Source: Lactuca virosa
Lineage: Eukaryota > Streptophyta > Magnoliopsida > Asterales > Asteraceae
NCBI GenBank assembly: GCA_928212115.1
Contig: CAKMRJ010003334.1
Location: 29,529,264 to 29,593,263 of the forward strand
Length of the DNA stretch: 64,000 nt
Direction: 5' to 3'
Below, one piece after another: positions 23,768-35,641 of this stretch (positions within the stretch are counted from its first letter, which is position 1; every line of letters begins with the position of its first letter). The position numbers and the translations under genes were made by a program. The notes beneath the pieces were generated by a model. The model had not been told where the DNA came from, did no database searches, and saw only the letters and a program-made list of their open reading frames with translations.

Positions 23768-25427
23768 GCCGCACACACACCCTAGGGCCGCAAACCCACT
23801 TCCATGGCCCTTATTGACCTCAAACTTGCACCACAACTAAGCATGGACCTAGAACACTTCATGGATGCTAGTGTGAACCTTGAAAACACCTCAAATACAC
23901 CTTCCATCATGAGTGTACGGTCGCACACCTCATGGGCCGCACACCCATGGCCGCACACACCTATAAGGTGGCCATACACCTCCCTCACTCAATCCCATAA
24001 GGTTCTGACACTTAGTGCAAGTGGTTCCAAGTCCCTAGAGTGGTTTCGTATCATATCTAGTAGTGAAATACCTTCATTTGACTCCTATATGTGTCATTAC
24101 ATGTTAATTAGGATCCAATCGTGTCCAAGGCTTCACTTGAACATTTAGCCTCCGTATCGATCCTTCAATCAAACCACTTGCTCGAGGTGAGTTCATACCC
24201 CTATGCTTTTTACGATTCTTAATGTTTTCAGGGGGGAATACAAGCCAAATTCAAAGTATTTTATTAAGTTTTAAACTTATTAATACAGTTCAATGATTTC
24301 CACGTTTAATAAAATATTCAGATTTCATGCATGAGTGAATATATATAAACTATGGCAGATTTAGTTTATGGTATATATTTCTCAGGGGTATAATATATAA
24401 TTATTTAAGGATAATTATTACTTTATACTGTTTTCAACATGTAAACTAGATTATACAGAATTGTGAGGCTCTACTTCGAAACTGTACCCTTAGTTGTATA
24501 GGGCTAAATCCTATCTTAGTATAACCAGAGTCTCCTGGAGGGAGAGCGTGAGATTTGTGAATAGATCTATTCGGGACTGACAATCCCACACCTGAACTGC
24601 TAGCTACAGTTAGGCAGGCATGCCTAGGGTGGCAAATGTCATTAACTAACGCCTGAAGAACGTTGAAAAGGTCTCTAGGTCATATCAAGTATAGTTATAC
24701 GACTCACAAATAAGTATAAACAAATCTTTGTTTACAGGATTTCATTCTTCATTGGTTTTATTTTAAGTAATAAAACTGCTTTCATATATATACTGATAGT
24801 AATCAGGGTTTTCAAAAGAAAATATGCTTTAACGATATATGTACGGTGGATACTCGAAGTCTTAAGTTTAGAACGGATAACCAACAACCTACTTTTAGGG
24901 AAAATATAGGATTTTCCCAGGATAACACGGTATTTTATAAATTGATGGTTTATTATTCAACTAACAGATATTCATGTTCATTCCACGACTCCTTGGATTG
25001 TACGTATCTAGTATGAATCGGGAAGTCATGGAAGGAATGGGTTTCAACTATGTTTTTCATAAGAAAATATGGGATTTTCTTGAGGAAAACTTTTTGAAAG
25101 AATCAAAGAACATTTTTCTCTAAAACTAAATGCTTATGAACTCACCAGCTTTATGCTGATACTCTTTCAAAACTGCTTGTATTCTCAGGGAATTAGTAGA
25201 CAGGTATTTCCAGGAGTTTGGAGAAGTCGGAGCGTTAGAGTCACGTCCTTCTATTTTACTTTTGATATGAACAAAACTATGTATTAAGTCAATGTAAACC
25301 TTTTTCCATATATGTATTCAATGTTTGGTTGTTTTTACTATGATTGCTATGATACAATTGTTGTGATACTACACATGACGTCCTCCGCCCCAGAACGTTT
25401 CCGCCGTTCCGGTTTTGGGGTGTGACA
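23768..25427 (+). repeat. Gypsy C 5' LTR (truncated)
   Basis: Matches 29986-31631 nearly base for base, then stops at GCCGCACACACACCC. The missing 5' part would hold the TATA box and upstream dyads. Putative intron 24187-25188. Confidence 0.9.
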
Positions 25428-25430
25428 GAT

Positions 25431-25442
25431 TGGTATCAGAGC
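25431..25442 (+). other. Primer binding site of gypsy C
   Basis: TGGTATCAGAGC lies three bases after the LTR end GTGTGACA; initiator methionine tRNA type. Confidence 0.92.
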
Positions 25443-25965
25443 TCTTGTTTATAGTGAAATAAGTATACCGAACCTTACATGGTATACAACTATAAACACT
25501 AAGGGGCCTAAGTGCTCTAAACTAAAAGTATACTTTCAAAAATATAAGTATTTTTATAAAAAGTATACAAGTATACCTAAGTACCTGAATCAGTGTCATA
25601 AGTAGAACAAAACAAAAGTATTTGGATGTTGGACATCGCGGTTAAACCTGGGCAGTTATGTAATCATGTCTAGGGTCAATATAGCCTGATCAACTATATT
25701 CATTCGAGACATGACCAACATGTGCTTGGGAGTGACTGTGGTGTTGCAGCAAGCCTAAAACTTACCTAGATACCAGAAGAGTTTTAGAACCAAACATAAG
25801 GGTTAAAATACTATAGGAGTATTTTAAGGTGCTATAACGACCGAACCGGAAACTTACCCAAAAATCCATTCTTCAAGAACCAATCATGTAACTATAATAC
25901 ATTGGAAGTATTATTAGATTCGATGCCTATTAACTATCCCTTTACCACTATCTCGCGTAGATAGC

Positions 25966-26628
25966 ATGGCCGGATTCCATCTCCCTGGCGACCCGTACTT
26001 TCCCAACCAAGGAAATGATGGATGGCTCGAGGCAGAGCCAAAAGAAAATCATGAAATTCCCTTGGACGATGACTTCGCAGAATAATTCCCCGAAGAGGCC
26101 GACTCAGAACCTGAAGTCGAGAACCTACCTCAAGTAGCCCCGATACCAAATCCTAACCCCCGACTTGAGTTCGAAGGCCCAACGCCTATATGGGTCGGAA
26201 GCATGGATAGGTGGAGTCACGAACAAGGCCAACCCCTCCCGTACGATGGGGATCGCCGCTTCTACAATGTGAACAAGGGAGGCTCCGCAGACAGAGCCCT
26301 TCCAATCATAGTCCGCCGAGTGGCCCGCAATGTCGAACTAAACGTGGCGGCCATTCAGCGAACTGTGGAGCTTGAGGCAGACTCGGATGCCCACACAAAC
26401 CGCATTCGCAATCTTGAAGTTGCTCGTGGGAGAACTATGAGAGACAATGAAGCTCTGCAGCGAGAGCTAGCTGCAACTCGAGCTGAGGTCATAGAGCTCC
26501 GAACACGCCAGTCAGTATACGAGAGCCGCCTGCTTGACATGGAGCGCCAGCTGGCTAACTTAAGGATATGTCCAAAGGAGTGCCCGTCGCCAGTAGGAAA
26601 TATTCTATTCATCCTTCCTTTGGTTTAA
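25966..26628 (+). pseudogene. Gypsy C N-terminal coiled-coil ORF, one nonsense codon
   Basis: An ATG at 25966 (MAGFHLPGDPYFPNQ) opens a frame of about 220 codons with one in-frame TAA at 26083; after it the frame is open from before 26203 to 26626. The N part is acidic and proline-rich. The C part (about 26380-26560) is rich in R, E, L and A with heptad-like spacing (NEALQRELAATRAEVIELR), a probable coiled coil. It sits between the primer site and gag, separate from gag. I do not know its function; it may be an extra Gag-like or leader ORF. Confidence 0.6.
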
Positions 26629-26929
26629 AGAATAGCTTTCATACTTATGCTCTAAGTAACTCTTTTCCCTGTAGACAGTCCTGTCTTGCAAGTACTGATT
26701 CACTAGTTCTTTATGTTGTCAAATTGTTCCTCTGTTGGTATGTTGTAGACCTACTCCTAGGTAAAATTTCCCGAACTCTGTGTAATCTCAATACCAACAA
26801 TAGTGACAACAATCATATTTCAGTTAAAGATTATCATTGCCAAAAAGTATACTAAGCAACTTTATCAAAGTCATGCCACTGTTTCACCTTTGAGACATTA
26901 AACATAGGTTGTACTCTTACCCTAGACGA
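26629..26929 (+). other. AT-rich spacer in gypsy C
   Basis: Low-coding, T-rich stretch between the first ORF and the displaced protease-RT fragment; it has an intron-like base composition. Confidence 0.45.
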
Positions 26930-27450
26930 TCATTCCTTTTTCCCATCGATCTCATATCAGTCTCCGTAAAAAGCTTCGATGTCGTTATCGGCATGGGATG
27001 GTTGAGCCCCAAATTGTGCTGATATCCTTTACTTCGGGAAAGCTATTCGTCTCAATTTTCTCTCTGATGAAGCCCTCACTGTTTACAGTGATTAACTTAG
27101 TTCGAACCTCCGTATCACTTCATGGGGCAAAGCCCAGAAGTATCTGCGGAAGGAATGCCATGCATCCCTGGCTCACGTTGTTAATGAAACCCAAGTAGTT
27201 AAAGACCTCGAGAGCATCTTCGAAGTCTGCAACTTTCCTGATGTCTTCCCCGAAGACATTCCAGGGAATTCCTCCCGAGCGCCAAGTTGAGTCCCGTATC
27301 GACTTGATCCCCGGAGCTACCCTTATAGCTAAATCTCCATATCGTCTAAAGCCGGCGAAAATGTAAGAGTTATCCAGCCAGCTCAATGAGCTGAGCAGCA
27401 AAGGGTTTGTAAGCTTATTGTATGCGAACCTTATTGTGTTCAAATCTTTT
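26930..27450 (+). pseudogene. pol: Gypsy C displaced protease-RT fragment
   Basis: Broken frames give the end of the protease domain (a GMGWLSP stretch near 26993), the linker (VVNETQVVKDLESI near 27180) and the RT N-terminus (DVFPEDIPG near 27239, then IPPERQVE in another frame after a one-base insertion). It lies 250 bp upstream of the gag start, where pol does not belong: the normal order is gag then protease then RT. A rearrangement or insertion is implied. Confidence 0.75.
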
Positions 27451-27699
27451 CAAAAGTTGGAATTCGATATCCACCAATCGAAGGTAACTTAGTTCCGATG
27501 ACACTCGGTCTTTAACTATTCTAGAAAGTTACTACTATTCTTGCTAGGACCACATCATGGGGATGTGGGTCGAATCAATGAGAACCAGATAGCAAAATGG
27601 GAAATTTTAATGCATATATATATATATATAAACATTTAAGATACATCCAGAGGCAACCATTGTTGCTCACAAGCTTCTTTTCTTGACATGTAGCAGATC
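27451..27699 (+). other. Short non-coding stretch before gypsy C gag
   Basis: Contains a short (TA)n run near 27615-27631. No ORF. Confidence 0.5.
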
Positions 27700-28257
27700 A
27701 TGCCTCCAAAGAAGCGTAACCAACCCACCAGTAAGACACCAATCCTTCAGATGGATTCAGCTACGTTCCAAGCTACTGTCACAACAGCCGTAGCAGCCGC
27801 CCTAGCTGTCCTTAACACTAGCAACGCAAATGTAGGTGGGAGTGTTAATGACAATCCAAATCTTGGTGATGACCAAATTCAACAACAAGTGCCTACTAGA
27901 AAGGGCACACCTGATTCCAAACCTAACATCTTGAAACGAAAGTTCAAGAATGAGAGAGGGAGTTGTTCAACCCAAGGATCTACTGAAAGGCGGCGAACTG
28001 GGGCAGTCAATACCCCAGTCAGCCCTGCTGTTCCAACACCAACCACACCCTACTCGGGAAACCTCCCGCACTGCAGCAAATGCAACTACCATCATTATGG
28101 AGTCTGTCGAGTGCTGCATTGCACTAGATGCAACCGGAAGGGACACACTGCCTGCAACTGTAGGACCCCAGTTATGTTCATCACTCCGACTACCAATGTC
28201 GGGACTAGTCCAACATGTCACCTCTGTGGTGGGGTAGGACATTTCAAAAGAGACTGA
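27700..28257 (+). pseudogene. gag: Gypsy C gag with capsid core deleted
   Basis: 185 codons starting MPPKKRNQPTSK, a start typical of this gypsy group (element G starts MPPRRSNR). The N-terminal ATFQATVTTAVAAALA helix is present. The sequence then jumps to the basic linker (KPNILKRKFKN) and the nucleocapsid, so the usual capsid domain of roughly 200 residues is missing. Zinc-binding motifs are visible: CSKCNYHHYGVCR, CTRCNRKGHTACNC and CHLCGGVGHFKRD, the last cut by a TGA where the final cysteine is expected. It cannot build normal particles. Confidence 0.8.
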
Positions 28258-28930
28258 CCAACAGAGAAGAACGATGGGGAAACAGGAGGAGTCTGACCCC
28301 AGAGAATAGGGAAGCATCAAAGAACTCTGCTATATTTTGGTACGCTTTCGAAACCCCAATAATCGATCATAATTGTGATTACTTTCTCGTCCACATTAAA
28401 TCACGACATTCCTATAAAATTGAAGCTCTAATGGGTAAATTATGATGGCTTAGTGTATACGTTAGAGTCGGTTGTAGTTATACATGACTTGTATACACCA
28501 AGCGATTACAGAGAGATCTAGTAAGAACCATTTTATAAAAAGTTCATAATTTCAAAGTATCAGAACCCTCGTATTAGTAGTACCCGCCAATTTCGAATCA
28601 AAAACAGAAAACACCAGAAACATTCACCCAGGAGCACCAATGTGCTAACAAAACGATCCCTCCGGACTAACTTATTGCGCGATTCTGCGACGTCATCCTG
28701 CTTAGTCTGAACGAGTCTACGTTATACCGAACCCGCTTGTCCTTACGGAGATCCTTTTGTCTTAAATCGCTCGATCACAAAACTCCCGTCACTCGTAACG
28801 ACAACTGGATGCTAACTTCAGAAATCGTCTCTCTTCGAAACCCGAGAGTATTCATGCGAAGAGTATGAATCATAACAACAGATACAGCAGTGAAGATCCG
28901 CTGAAATATCCAACGAGAGTCCGAATACAA
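28258..28930 (+). other. Gypsy C eroded interior
   Basis: No readable domain. It lies where protease to integrase should be and is far too short for them, so pol has been deleted and the junction eroded. Confidence 0.5.
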
Positions 28931-29305
28931 AATGGAGAGACTCACCTGAGTATACCTTCGAGAAGTAATCCGTTTTCATGGGGTACCTGTATCCATTAAC
29001 TCCGACCGGGTTAGAAGGTTTACCTCGAGAACTTAGCAACGTCCATCCCGTCTTCCATGTGTCGAACCTAAAGAAGTGTCCGTCCTATGAGACACTTGTG
29101 ACTCCCCTCAACGATGGGAAGCTAGACGAGAGCCTACACTTCATAGAGGAATCATTTGAAATCATGGATCAGGAAGTCGAGCGAACGGAGCCGAGTCGTA
29201 TCCCGATGGTGAAGGTCCGCTGAAATGCCAAGCGGGGACTTGAATTCACTTGGGAGCACGAGAATCCTATGAAACAGAAGTACCCTCATCTCTTTCCAAG
29301 TTCAT
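28931..29305 (+). pseudogene. pol: Gypsy C integrase C-terminal tail
   Basis: The reading from 28978 contains VHPVFHVSNLKKC and later RIPMVKVR; after one stop (TGA at 29221) it resumes with RGLEFTWEHE and ends YPHLFP. This is the integrase C-terminus and chromodomain-like end of plant chromoviruses, which directs insertion. It ends about 45 bp before the purine tract. Confidence 0.8.
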
Positions 29306-29349
29306 GATTTGTATCCTATTCTTGAATTTTGGGAAGAAATTCCCTCTAA

Positions 29350-29360
29350 CGGGGGGATGA
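29350..29360 (+). other. Polypurine tract of gypsy C
   Basis: CGGGGGGATGA directly before TGTGACAACC. Element G has AACGAGGGGATGA at the same place. Confidence 0.85.
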
Positions 29361-31631
29361 TGTGACAACCCGAAACTTCTACCTGGAACATCTAGTCAAT
29401 TTAATCAATGTTAAACTCGTTTCTGTTAACTTTTAGCACTGTATAAGGGTTCATTTAAGCGTTCTAAGCTTGAGTACAACCAAGGTCGAGATTAGGAATA
29501 AGTCAGCAAGTCGTATAGTGACAAAATCAGGCCATACACCCCTTTTGGAGGGATGTGCGGCCGCACACATGGGTGTACGACCGTACACACCCCTCATGAC
29601 CACACACCCACCCCTATATAAAGGGTAGACCCCTTTCCCTTCATTCCTTTCACTCCTTGGTTGCACACTACACCATTCTCTCAAGTTCTTCAACCGTGAA
29701 CCCTCCAAAGCTTCAAGAACGTGAGCAATTCATCCACTAACTTGATATCCTTAAAAGACCACTCTATCTAAGACTTGAGACTGCAATATTCGTCATGTTC
29801 TTCATGTTTAGAAGAGAGTGCGGCCGCACACCCCCATAAGATGGCCGCACACTCCTAAAAGACCCTCCAAAGTGAGAGTTTGGCCCCCATCTTCAAGTTG
29901 GACATGACGCTAGCCTTATTGCATCTTAAAGTCGACATTTTGGGCATATGCATGAAGGGTGTACGGCCACACACCCCTGTGTACTGCCGCACACACACCC
30001 TAGGGCCGCAAACCCACTTCCATGGCCCTTATTGACCTCAAACTTGCACCACAACTAAGCATGGACCTAGAACACTTCATGGATGCTAGTGTGAACCTTG
30101 AAAACACCTCAAAGACGCCTTTCATCATGAGTGCACGGTTGCACACCTCATGGGCCGCACACCCATGGCCGCACACACCTATAAGGTGGCCATACACCTC
30201 CCCCACTCAATCCCATAAGGTTCTGACACTTAGTGCAAGTGGTTCCAAGTCCCTAGAGTGGTTTCGTATCATATCTAGTAATGAAATACCTTCATTTGAC
30301 TCCTATATGTGTCATTACATGTTAATTAGGATCCAATCGTGTCCAAGGCTTCACTTGAACATTCATCCTCCGTATCGATCCTTCAATCAAACCACTTGCT
30401 CGAGGTGAGTTCATACCCCTACGCTTTTTACGATTTTTAATGTTCTCAGGGAGGGAATACAAGCCAAATTCAAAGTGTTTTATTAAGTTTTAAACTTATT
30501 AATACGGTTCAATGATTTCCACGTTTAATAAAATATTCAGATTTCATGCATGAGTGAATATATATAAACTATGACAGATTTAGTTTATGGTATATATTTT
30601 CTTAGGGGTATAATATATAATTATTTAAGGATAATTATTACTTTATACTGTTTTCAACATGTAAACTAGATTATACATAATTGTGAGGCTCTACTTCGAA
30701 ACTGTACCCTTAGGTGTACAGGGCTAAATCCTATCTTAGTATAACCAGAGTCTCCTGGAGGGAGAGCGTGAGATTTTTGAATAGATCTATTCGGGACTGA
30801 CAATCCCACACCTGAACTGCTAGCTACAGTTAGGCAGGCATGCCTGGGGTGACAAATGTCATTAACTAACGCCTGAAGAACGTTGAAAAGGTCTCTAGGT
30901 CATATCAAGTATAGTTATACGACTCACAAATAAGTATAAACAAATCTTTGTTTACAGGATTTCATTTTAAGTAATAAAACTGCTTTCATATATATACTGA
31001 TAGTAATCAGGGTTTTCAAAAGAAAATATGCTTTAACGATATATGTACGGTGGATACTCGAAGTCTTAAGTTTAGAACGGATAACCAACAACCTACTTTT
31101 AGGGAAAATATAGGATTTTCCCAGGATAACACGGTATTTTATAAATTGATGGTTTATTATTCAACTAACAGATATTCATGTTCATTCCACGACTCCTTGG
31201 ATTGTACGTATCTAGTATGAATCGGGAAGTCATGGAAGGAATGGGTTTCAACTATGTTTTTCATAAGAAAATATGGGATTTTCTTGAGGAACACTTTTTG
31301 AAAGAATCAAAGAACATTTTTCTCCAAAACTAAATGTTTATGAACTCACCAGCTTTATGTTGATACTCTTTCAAAACTGCTTGTATTCTCAGGGAATTAG
31401 TAGACAAGTACTTCCACGAGTTTGGAGAAGTCGGAGCGTTAGAGTCACGTCCTTCTATTTTACTTTTGATATGAACAAAACTATGTATTAAGTCAATGTA
31501 AACCTTTTTCGATATATGTATTCAATGTTTGGTTGTGTTTACTATGATTGTTATGATACAATTGTTGTGATACTACACATGACGTCCTCTCCCCCAGAAT
31601 GTTTCCGCCGTTCTGGTTTTGGGGTGTGACA
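29361..31631 (+). repeat. Gypsy C 3' LTR (complete)
   Basis: 2271 bp, TGTGACAACCCG to GGGGTGTGACA. It has upstream dyads (29554-29588), a TATA box (29614-29623), leader dyads (29817-29832 and scattered 29960-30190) and a putative intron (30405-31392, CGAG/GTGAGTTC to ATTCTCAG/GG). Confidence 0.92.
29554..29623 (+). promoter_or_regulatory. Gypsy C upstream dyads and TATA box
   Basis: TGTGCGGCCGCACA (29554-29567) and GTGTACGACCGTACAC (29573-29588, one central mismatch) stand 26-60 bp upstream of CTATATAAAG (29614-29623). The dyad core GCGGCCGC is a NotI site. Confidence 0.75.
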
Positions 31632-31669
31632 TCAACTCAGCTCCACTCATAATCATTGATGTGATAAGT

Positions 31670-31905
31670 TCTGACGGGTTCTGAAGATCAGAACCGATCG
31701 CAAGCATTCCGACGGGTTTTGAAGATTAGGAATGATCGTAAGTGTTCCGACGGGTTCCGAAGTTCGGGACCAATCGGAAGTGTTCCGAAGGGTTCCAAAA
31801 ATCGGGATCGATCGGAATAAAAAGTACTCCAATGGATTTCGTTCCGAAAATCGGAACTGAGCAAAATTTCTCCAATGACTGCCATTCCGAAAATCGGAAC
31901 TGATC
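31670..31905 (-). repeat. Degenerate short repeat in gypsy D LTR
   Basis: About six imperfect copies of a 35-40 bp unit containing GGTTCCGAA(G/A)ATCGGAA-like words. The three frames give mutually similar peptides, which is the effect of the repeat and not evidence of coding. Confidence 0.7.
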
Positions 31906-32572
31906 ACAACTATAATCGATCGTCACGTCATGGTGGCCATACCCTCACGTCGTGACAGAGCCAATCAAAAACAGTTCAGGGGAATTCTCATCGTCTCGTC
32001 GTGACCACCACAAAATGTCCATCTTAATTTATCCAACCCTAATCCTTTAGCCCATGCATTCCAACTTTCCAAAAGGTCTTGTAACTCCACAATGATCCTA
32101 AAAGTTGATGCTTTATGGACATGCATGTCCAATGCATGTCTATATCTCATTTTGGGTCAAAATGAAGAAAATCACCAAAGCTTCCCATGCAAGGGTCCAA
32201 AACACAATCAATTTCCATATCTGAACCATAAGATAAAATTAGGACCTTAATGATCCATAAAGTGGCCAACTTTATGAAATCCCAACACTTCAACTTGCTC
32301 AAACTTGAAGATATGGGACAAGGACTTAGATCTAGCAACCTAAAAGCATACATGTTGCATCTTGGAAACTTACAAAGGTCCAGAATGCACACAAGATGAT
32401 GATGTCAATTCTTCCTTGCTGGATCAACACTCTATAACTCTTCTTCTTCTTCTTCAAGCCACCAAAACACCAAAATGGGTCAAGAAACACCAAAAGGAAT
32501 TATGGTTAGAGTTTTATGAGGTTTGATGTTACTTGAGGTTGATAATGAACCCTAGATTCGAGATAATTAGGG

Positions 32573-32726
32573 TTTAAATATAAAGGAAATCCTAAAAGAT
32601 CATGGGCTTGGGCGGCAACCTTCCTCACGTCGTGACCACCTATGTGTCACATCGTAAGAACAGTCCCGACACGCGTTTTTCACTTTTTCTTGTCACATCG
32701 TGACCTCTATATGGTTACGTCGTGAC
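32573..32726 (-). promoter_or_regulatory. Gypsy D TATA-like box and upstream dyads
   Basis: On the minus strand TTTATATTTAAA (32573-32584) is preceded upstream by TCACGTCGTGA at 32625-32635 and variants near 32647, 32690-32704 and 32714-32726. Confidence 0.65.
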
Positions 32727-32803
32727 ACCCAATTTTCCCTAAAAACCAAGCTTTTGACTCCTTAACTCCCTAAACCGATCCATCCTGGAAATCGGGTGTT
32801 ACA

Positions 32804-32818
32804 AATCTCCCCCACTTA
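32804..32818 (-). other. Polypurine tract of gypsy D
   Basis: The minus strand reads AAGTGGGGGAGATT right before the LTR start TGTAACACCC, fixing 31632-32803 as a 3' LTR. Confidence 0.85.
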
Positions 32819-33548
32819 AATTAGATTGTCCTCGAAATTATTCCTTACAACTTACTTTGACACTCCAGACGACCCTGACAGAACTTCCTGAACTCCGGTT
32901 AGGACTTATAAGTCATCTCATACATAATACCGCCTTCCAAAACTAGTATCAAGCCCAATCTTAGCAACAATCACACACCCTGACGAAGAACGGACCTTAA
33001 CACTCCTCCTTCAACCAACAAAAGAAAATACAACTGCTTTTCCCAAAAATTGAAAACCCTAAACCATGTTTGACCTCCATACAGATAGAACCATTCCAAA
33101 TCACAACCATAATGACTCTACTCCGCAACCCGAACCAAACAAACCCCTCCGACCCTGAATTATCTCACTGATACTGGAAAACAGAATTCCTGACCATTCG
33201 ACATTGTCGAAACCTTAAATCGCAAAACGATAGGCGATTCCCAGCACGAATCCCAACCATTGATGCAAAACCAATACATATCTCACATTCTAATAACCAA
33301 AATTTTTCATATTCGATCTATCCAAGATCCCTTGATTCCATGCTGACCTTCTAATAAAATGGGAGGTAGAATCTTTACCCGTTTACTGAGAGTGAAAATC
33401 TCACGCATGGTCGTACAGCGAGACTCCGCCCAAGAGTCTAATCGATAATGTTACCATAGCCTATCTGCCACACGAATCCAACCTGCTGATCACTGAACTT
33501 CCCTACTCAAACTTTTCTAATGCCCCAACCATTGCCAGACACTATCAG
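32819..33548 (-). other. Gypsy D interior, 3' part
   Basis: No pol domain is readable, although the integrase tail should be here in an autonomous element. It ends at solo LTR E. Confidence 0.5.
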
Positions 33549-35636
33549 TGTAACGCCTGGTTCCTGGTATGCATTTAACTCATTATTTATTTATTTTAGA
33601 AGGGTAACTAGACGAGTTGGTGGCCCTAAATCGTCGACTAGAGGGCAGATTATGCGCGGGGTTTAAGCTATCTACTCGACGAGTCAAGAGCCCTCGACTC
33701 GGCGAGTAGATCGGCCAGAGTGAAACCCTAATTTCGGGATTTTTCACCCTATTTAAGCTCCTTAACCCCCACCCCTTGGCCTCATTTCTAGCCTCCATGT
33801 CCCAAACCCTAATCCACGAAACCCTCGAGCTTTCTTTGAGAGTGTGAGCCATTTTGAGTGATCTTGGTGTGCTTTTGAAGCTTGTGGAAGAAGAAGAAGA
33901 TAGAGGGTTCAAGAGGGAATAGTAGATCCAAAAACTACACTCCATTTGCTACATTTTCTGGTAATCAAGTTTCTATCTTGGCTATTAGTTCATTAGATCT
34001 CTTTATGTCCTCTTTATGTGGGTTTTTGGTCCATGAATGATAGCTTTTGGAGAATGATCGACCCAAGTGGATATTCTTCCAGATCTAGGATCTAAAGGGG
34101 CTGTTATGACATAAATGTGCAAACTTTATGCCATTGGAGGCCCCATGCAAGCCATAGAGTGTCATATTGGCCTTTTTAGCCCCAAAAGGCCATGCATGTG
34201 GGGAAAGGTGGGAACTTTACGTGTCCAAGTAGTGTTAGGTGTTTAGATCTGAGGTTGTAAGCTTTAGTTTGGTGTATGGATGGTTTAAGGACCAAGTTCT
34301 AGGTCCCAAGGAATTAGGGTTTGAGCTAAACCCTTTAAGAGGTGGTATTAATGGGTAAAGTCAGAAACTTTACCCTTAAAAGGACGTTTTCAGGGTTTAT
34401 GTGAAGTATGAAGCCAGGATCTGAAGTATAGGGGCTTAATCCATTAAGATAGCCCAAACAGACAGGGGAACTCGGCGAGTCCAGAAAGGGACTCGAAGAG
34501 TTGAGTCGGGTTGTCCCGATTGTATGCCAGGTAGAACTCGATGAGTCTGTGAAGGGACCCGACGAGTTGACTCGGTTGACCACGAGTCTGAGTAGTATAG
34601 GAACTCGCCGAGTTAGGAGGTAACTCGACGATTTGAGTTGACTGGGAGTTGACCTTGACTTTGACTTTGACCAGGATGTTGACTTTGACCATGGGGAAAA
34701 TGGTCATTTTACCCTAAGAAGGATTATCAGATTTTTTATTAAGTGTTATTGTGAAATTTTTAGCCGGGAACTCGTCGGAGCAGCAGTCAAAGATTCCTCA
34801 CACGAGATTTCATAGCTAGTATACGAGGTGAGTTTCCTCCAGTAGGAACGGGTCTAAGGCACCAAGGCTGGCCTGCTTAGCTAGTAGTAGTTCCGGACTA
34901 TGGTTCGATGCCGGTCGGGGCCCGATGTAGGTTTATATGCTTTCCGGATTTCGATCCGATGCCGGGGCGGTCCCGAGGAATTCATGTATGCTTGATGTCT
35001 TTGTGATTCTTTCATGTGTATGTATTGTATGTTTTCGGACTTCGGTCCGATGCCGGGGCGGTCCCGAGGAATGTTAGTATGTTACCGGATTACGGTTCGA
35101 TGTGGGGCGGGGCCCGAGGAATGTTTAAGTGTTAATGTTATATGTTTAGGTTTATGTGTATTTTTGATTATGCTCATATGTATTTCGAGATGTGCTCGAT
35201 GTTGGGCGAGGCTCGATGCCGGGTGGGGCCCGATGCCGAGTAGGGTTCGATGCCGGGCGGGACCCGATGCCGGGAAACCCGATGCTGAGCTTGACTCGAT
35301 GTAGTAGGGGCGGGGCCCCAAGATATGTTTATGTGATATGTGTATGGTATGTGGTAGTTGGGGAGACTCACTAAGCTTCGTGCTTACAGTTTTCAATTTT
35401 GGTTTCAGGTACTTGCGCTAGTAAGGGGAAGAGCTCGAGATGACTGCATGGCACACACCATAACTTTTAGTCTTGGAGGAATTTACTCTGATTCTTGACA
35501 TATGATTTTGATACATTGACATATATTATGATATTTTTGAGATACATGGTTGTGACTTTTATGTGATGGATAATACTGATGGTTTTTATTAATGATTTAA
35601 AACAAATATTTTGAACTATATTTTTGGGATGTTTCA
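33549..35636 (+). mobile_element. Solo gypsy LTR E, 2.1 kb
   Basis: TGTAACGCC...ATGTTTCA flanked by the perfect duplication ATCAG at 33544-33548 and 35637-35641, with no interior: a solo LTR left by recombination. Same dyad family as B (ACTCG-N-CGAGT): upstream copies at 33609-33707, TATA-like CTATTTAAG at 33749-33757, leader copies at 34470-34635. Putative intron 34828-35408. It lies in the interior of D. Confidence 0.92.
34828..35408 (+). other. Putative intron within LTR E with GATGCCGGG repeats
   Basis: ACGAG/GTGAGTTTCC to GGTTTCAG/GTACTTG. Inside is an imperfect array (34895-35310) with copies of GATGCCGGG and GGGGCCCGA. The shared AAGGCACCAA box is at 34851-34873. Splicing is inferred. 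Confidence 0.5.
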
Positions 35637-35641
35637 ATCAG

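Larger units (their letters stand above)
23768..31631 (+). mobile_element. Gypsy element C, 7.9 kb, rearranged, 5' LTR truncated
   Basis: Two plus-strand LTR copies (23768-25427 and 29361-31631), a primer site after the first and a purine tract before the second define the element. The 5' LTR lacks its first 625 bp. The interior holds an N-terminal coiled-coil ORF, a protease-RT fragment, a gag lacking its core, and an integrase tail, so it is a deletion derivative. LTR ends (TGTGACAACCCG...GGTGTGACA) and leader match element G, so C and G are related. Confidence 0.88.
31632..32803 (-). repeat. Gypsy element D 3' LTR, part 2
   Basis: On the minus strand it starts TGTAACACCCGATT at 32803, beside a purine tract. 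It holds dyads of the TCACG-T-CGTGA type upstream (32625-32726) and in the leader (31922-32005), a TATA-like box (32573-32584), and a degenerate repeat at 31670-31900 around TTCCGACGGGTT and AATCGGAA. It continues in sense direction into element C's right end; the remainder is probably 23132-23767. Confidence 0.75.

Noticed and set aside
23804..24148. Plus-strand ORF starting MALIDLKLAPQ, seen again at 30022-30408
   Set aside because: The two copies are the same piece of the two LTRs of element C. Their likeness comes from LTR duplication, and the frame crosses the dyads and the putative splice site. No known domain.
31653..31926. Three overlapping minus-strand ORFs with similar peptides
   Set aside because: A degenerate short repeat inside LTR D gives similar peptides in all frames.
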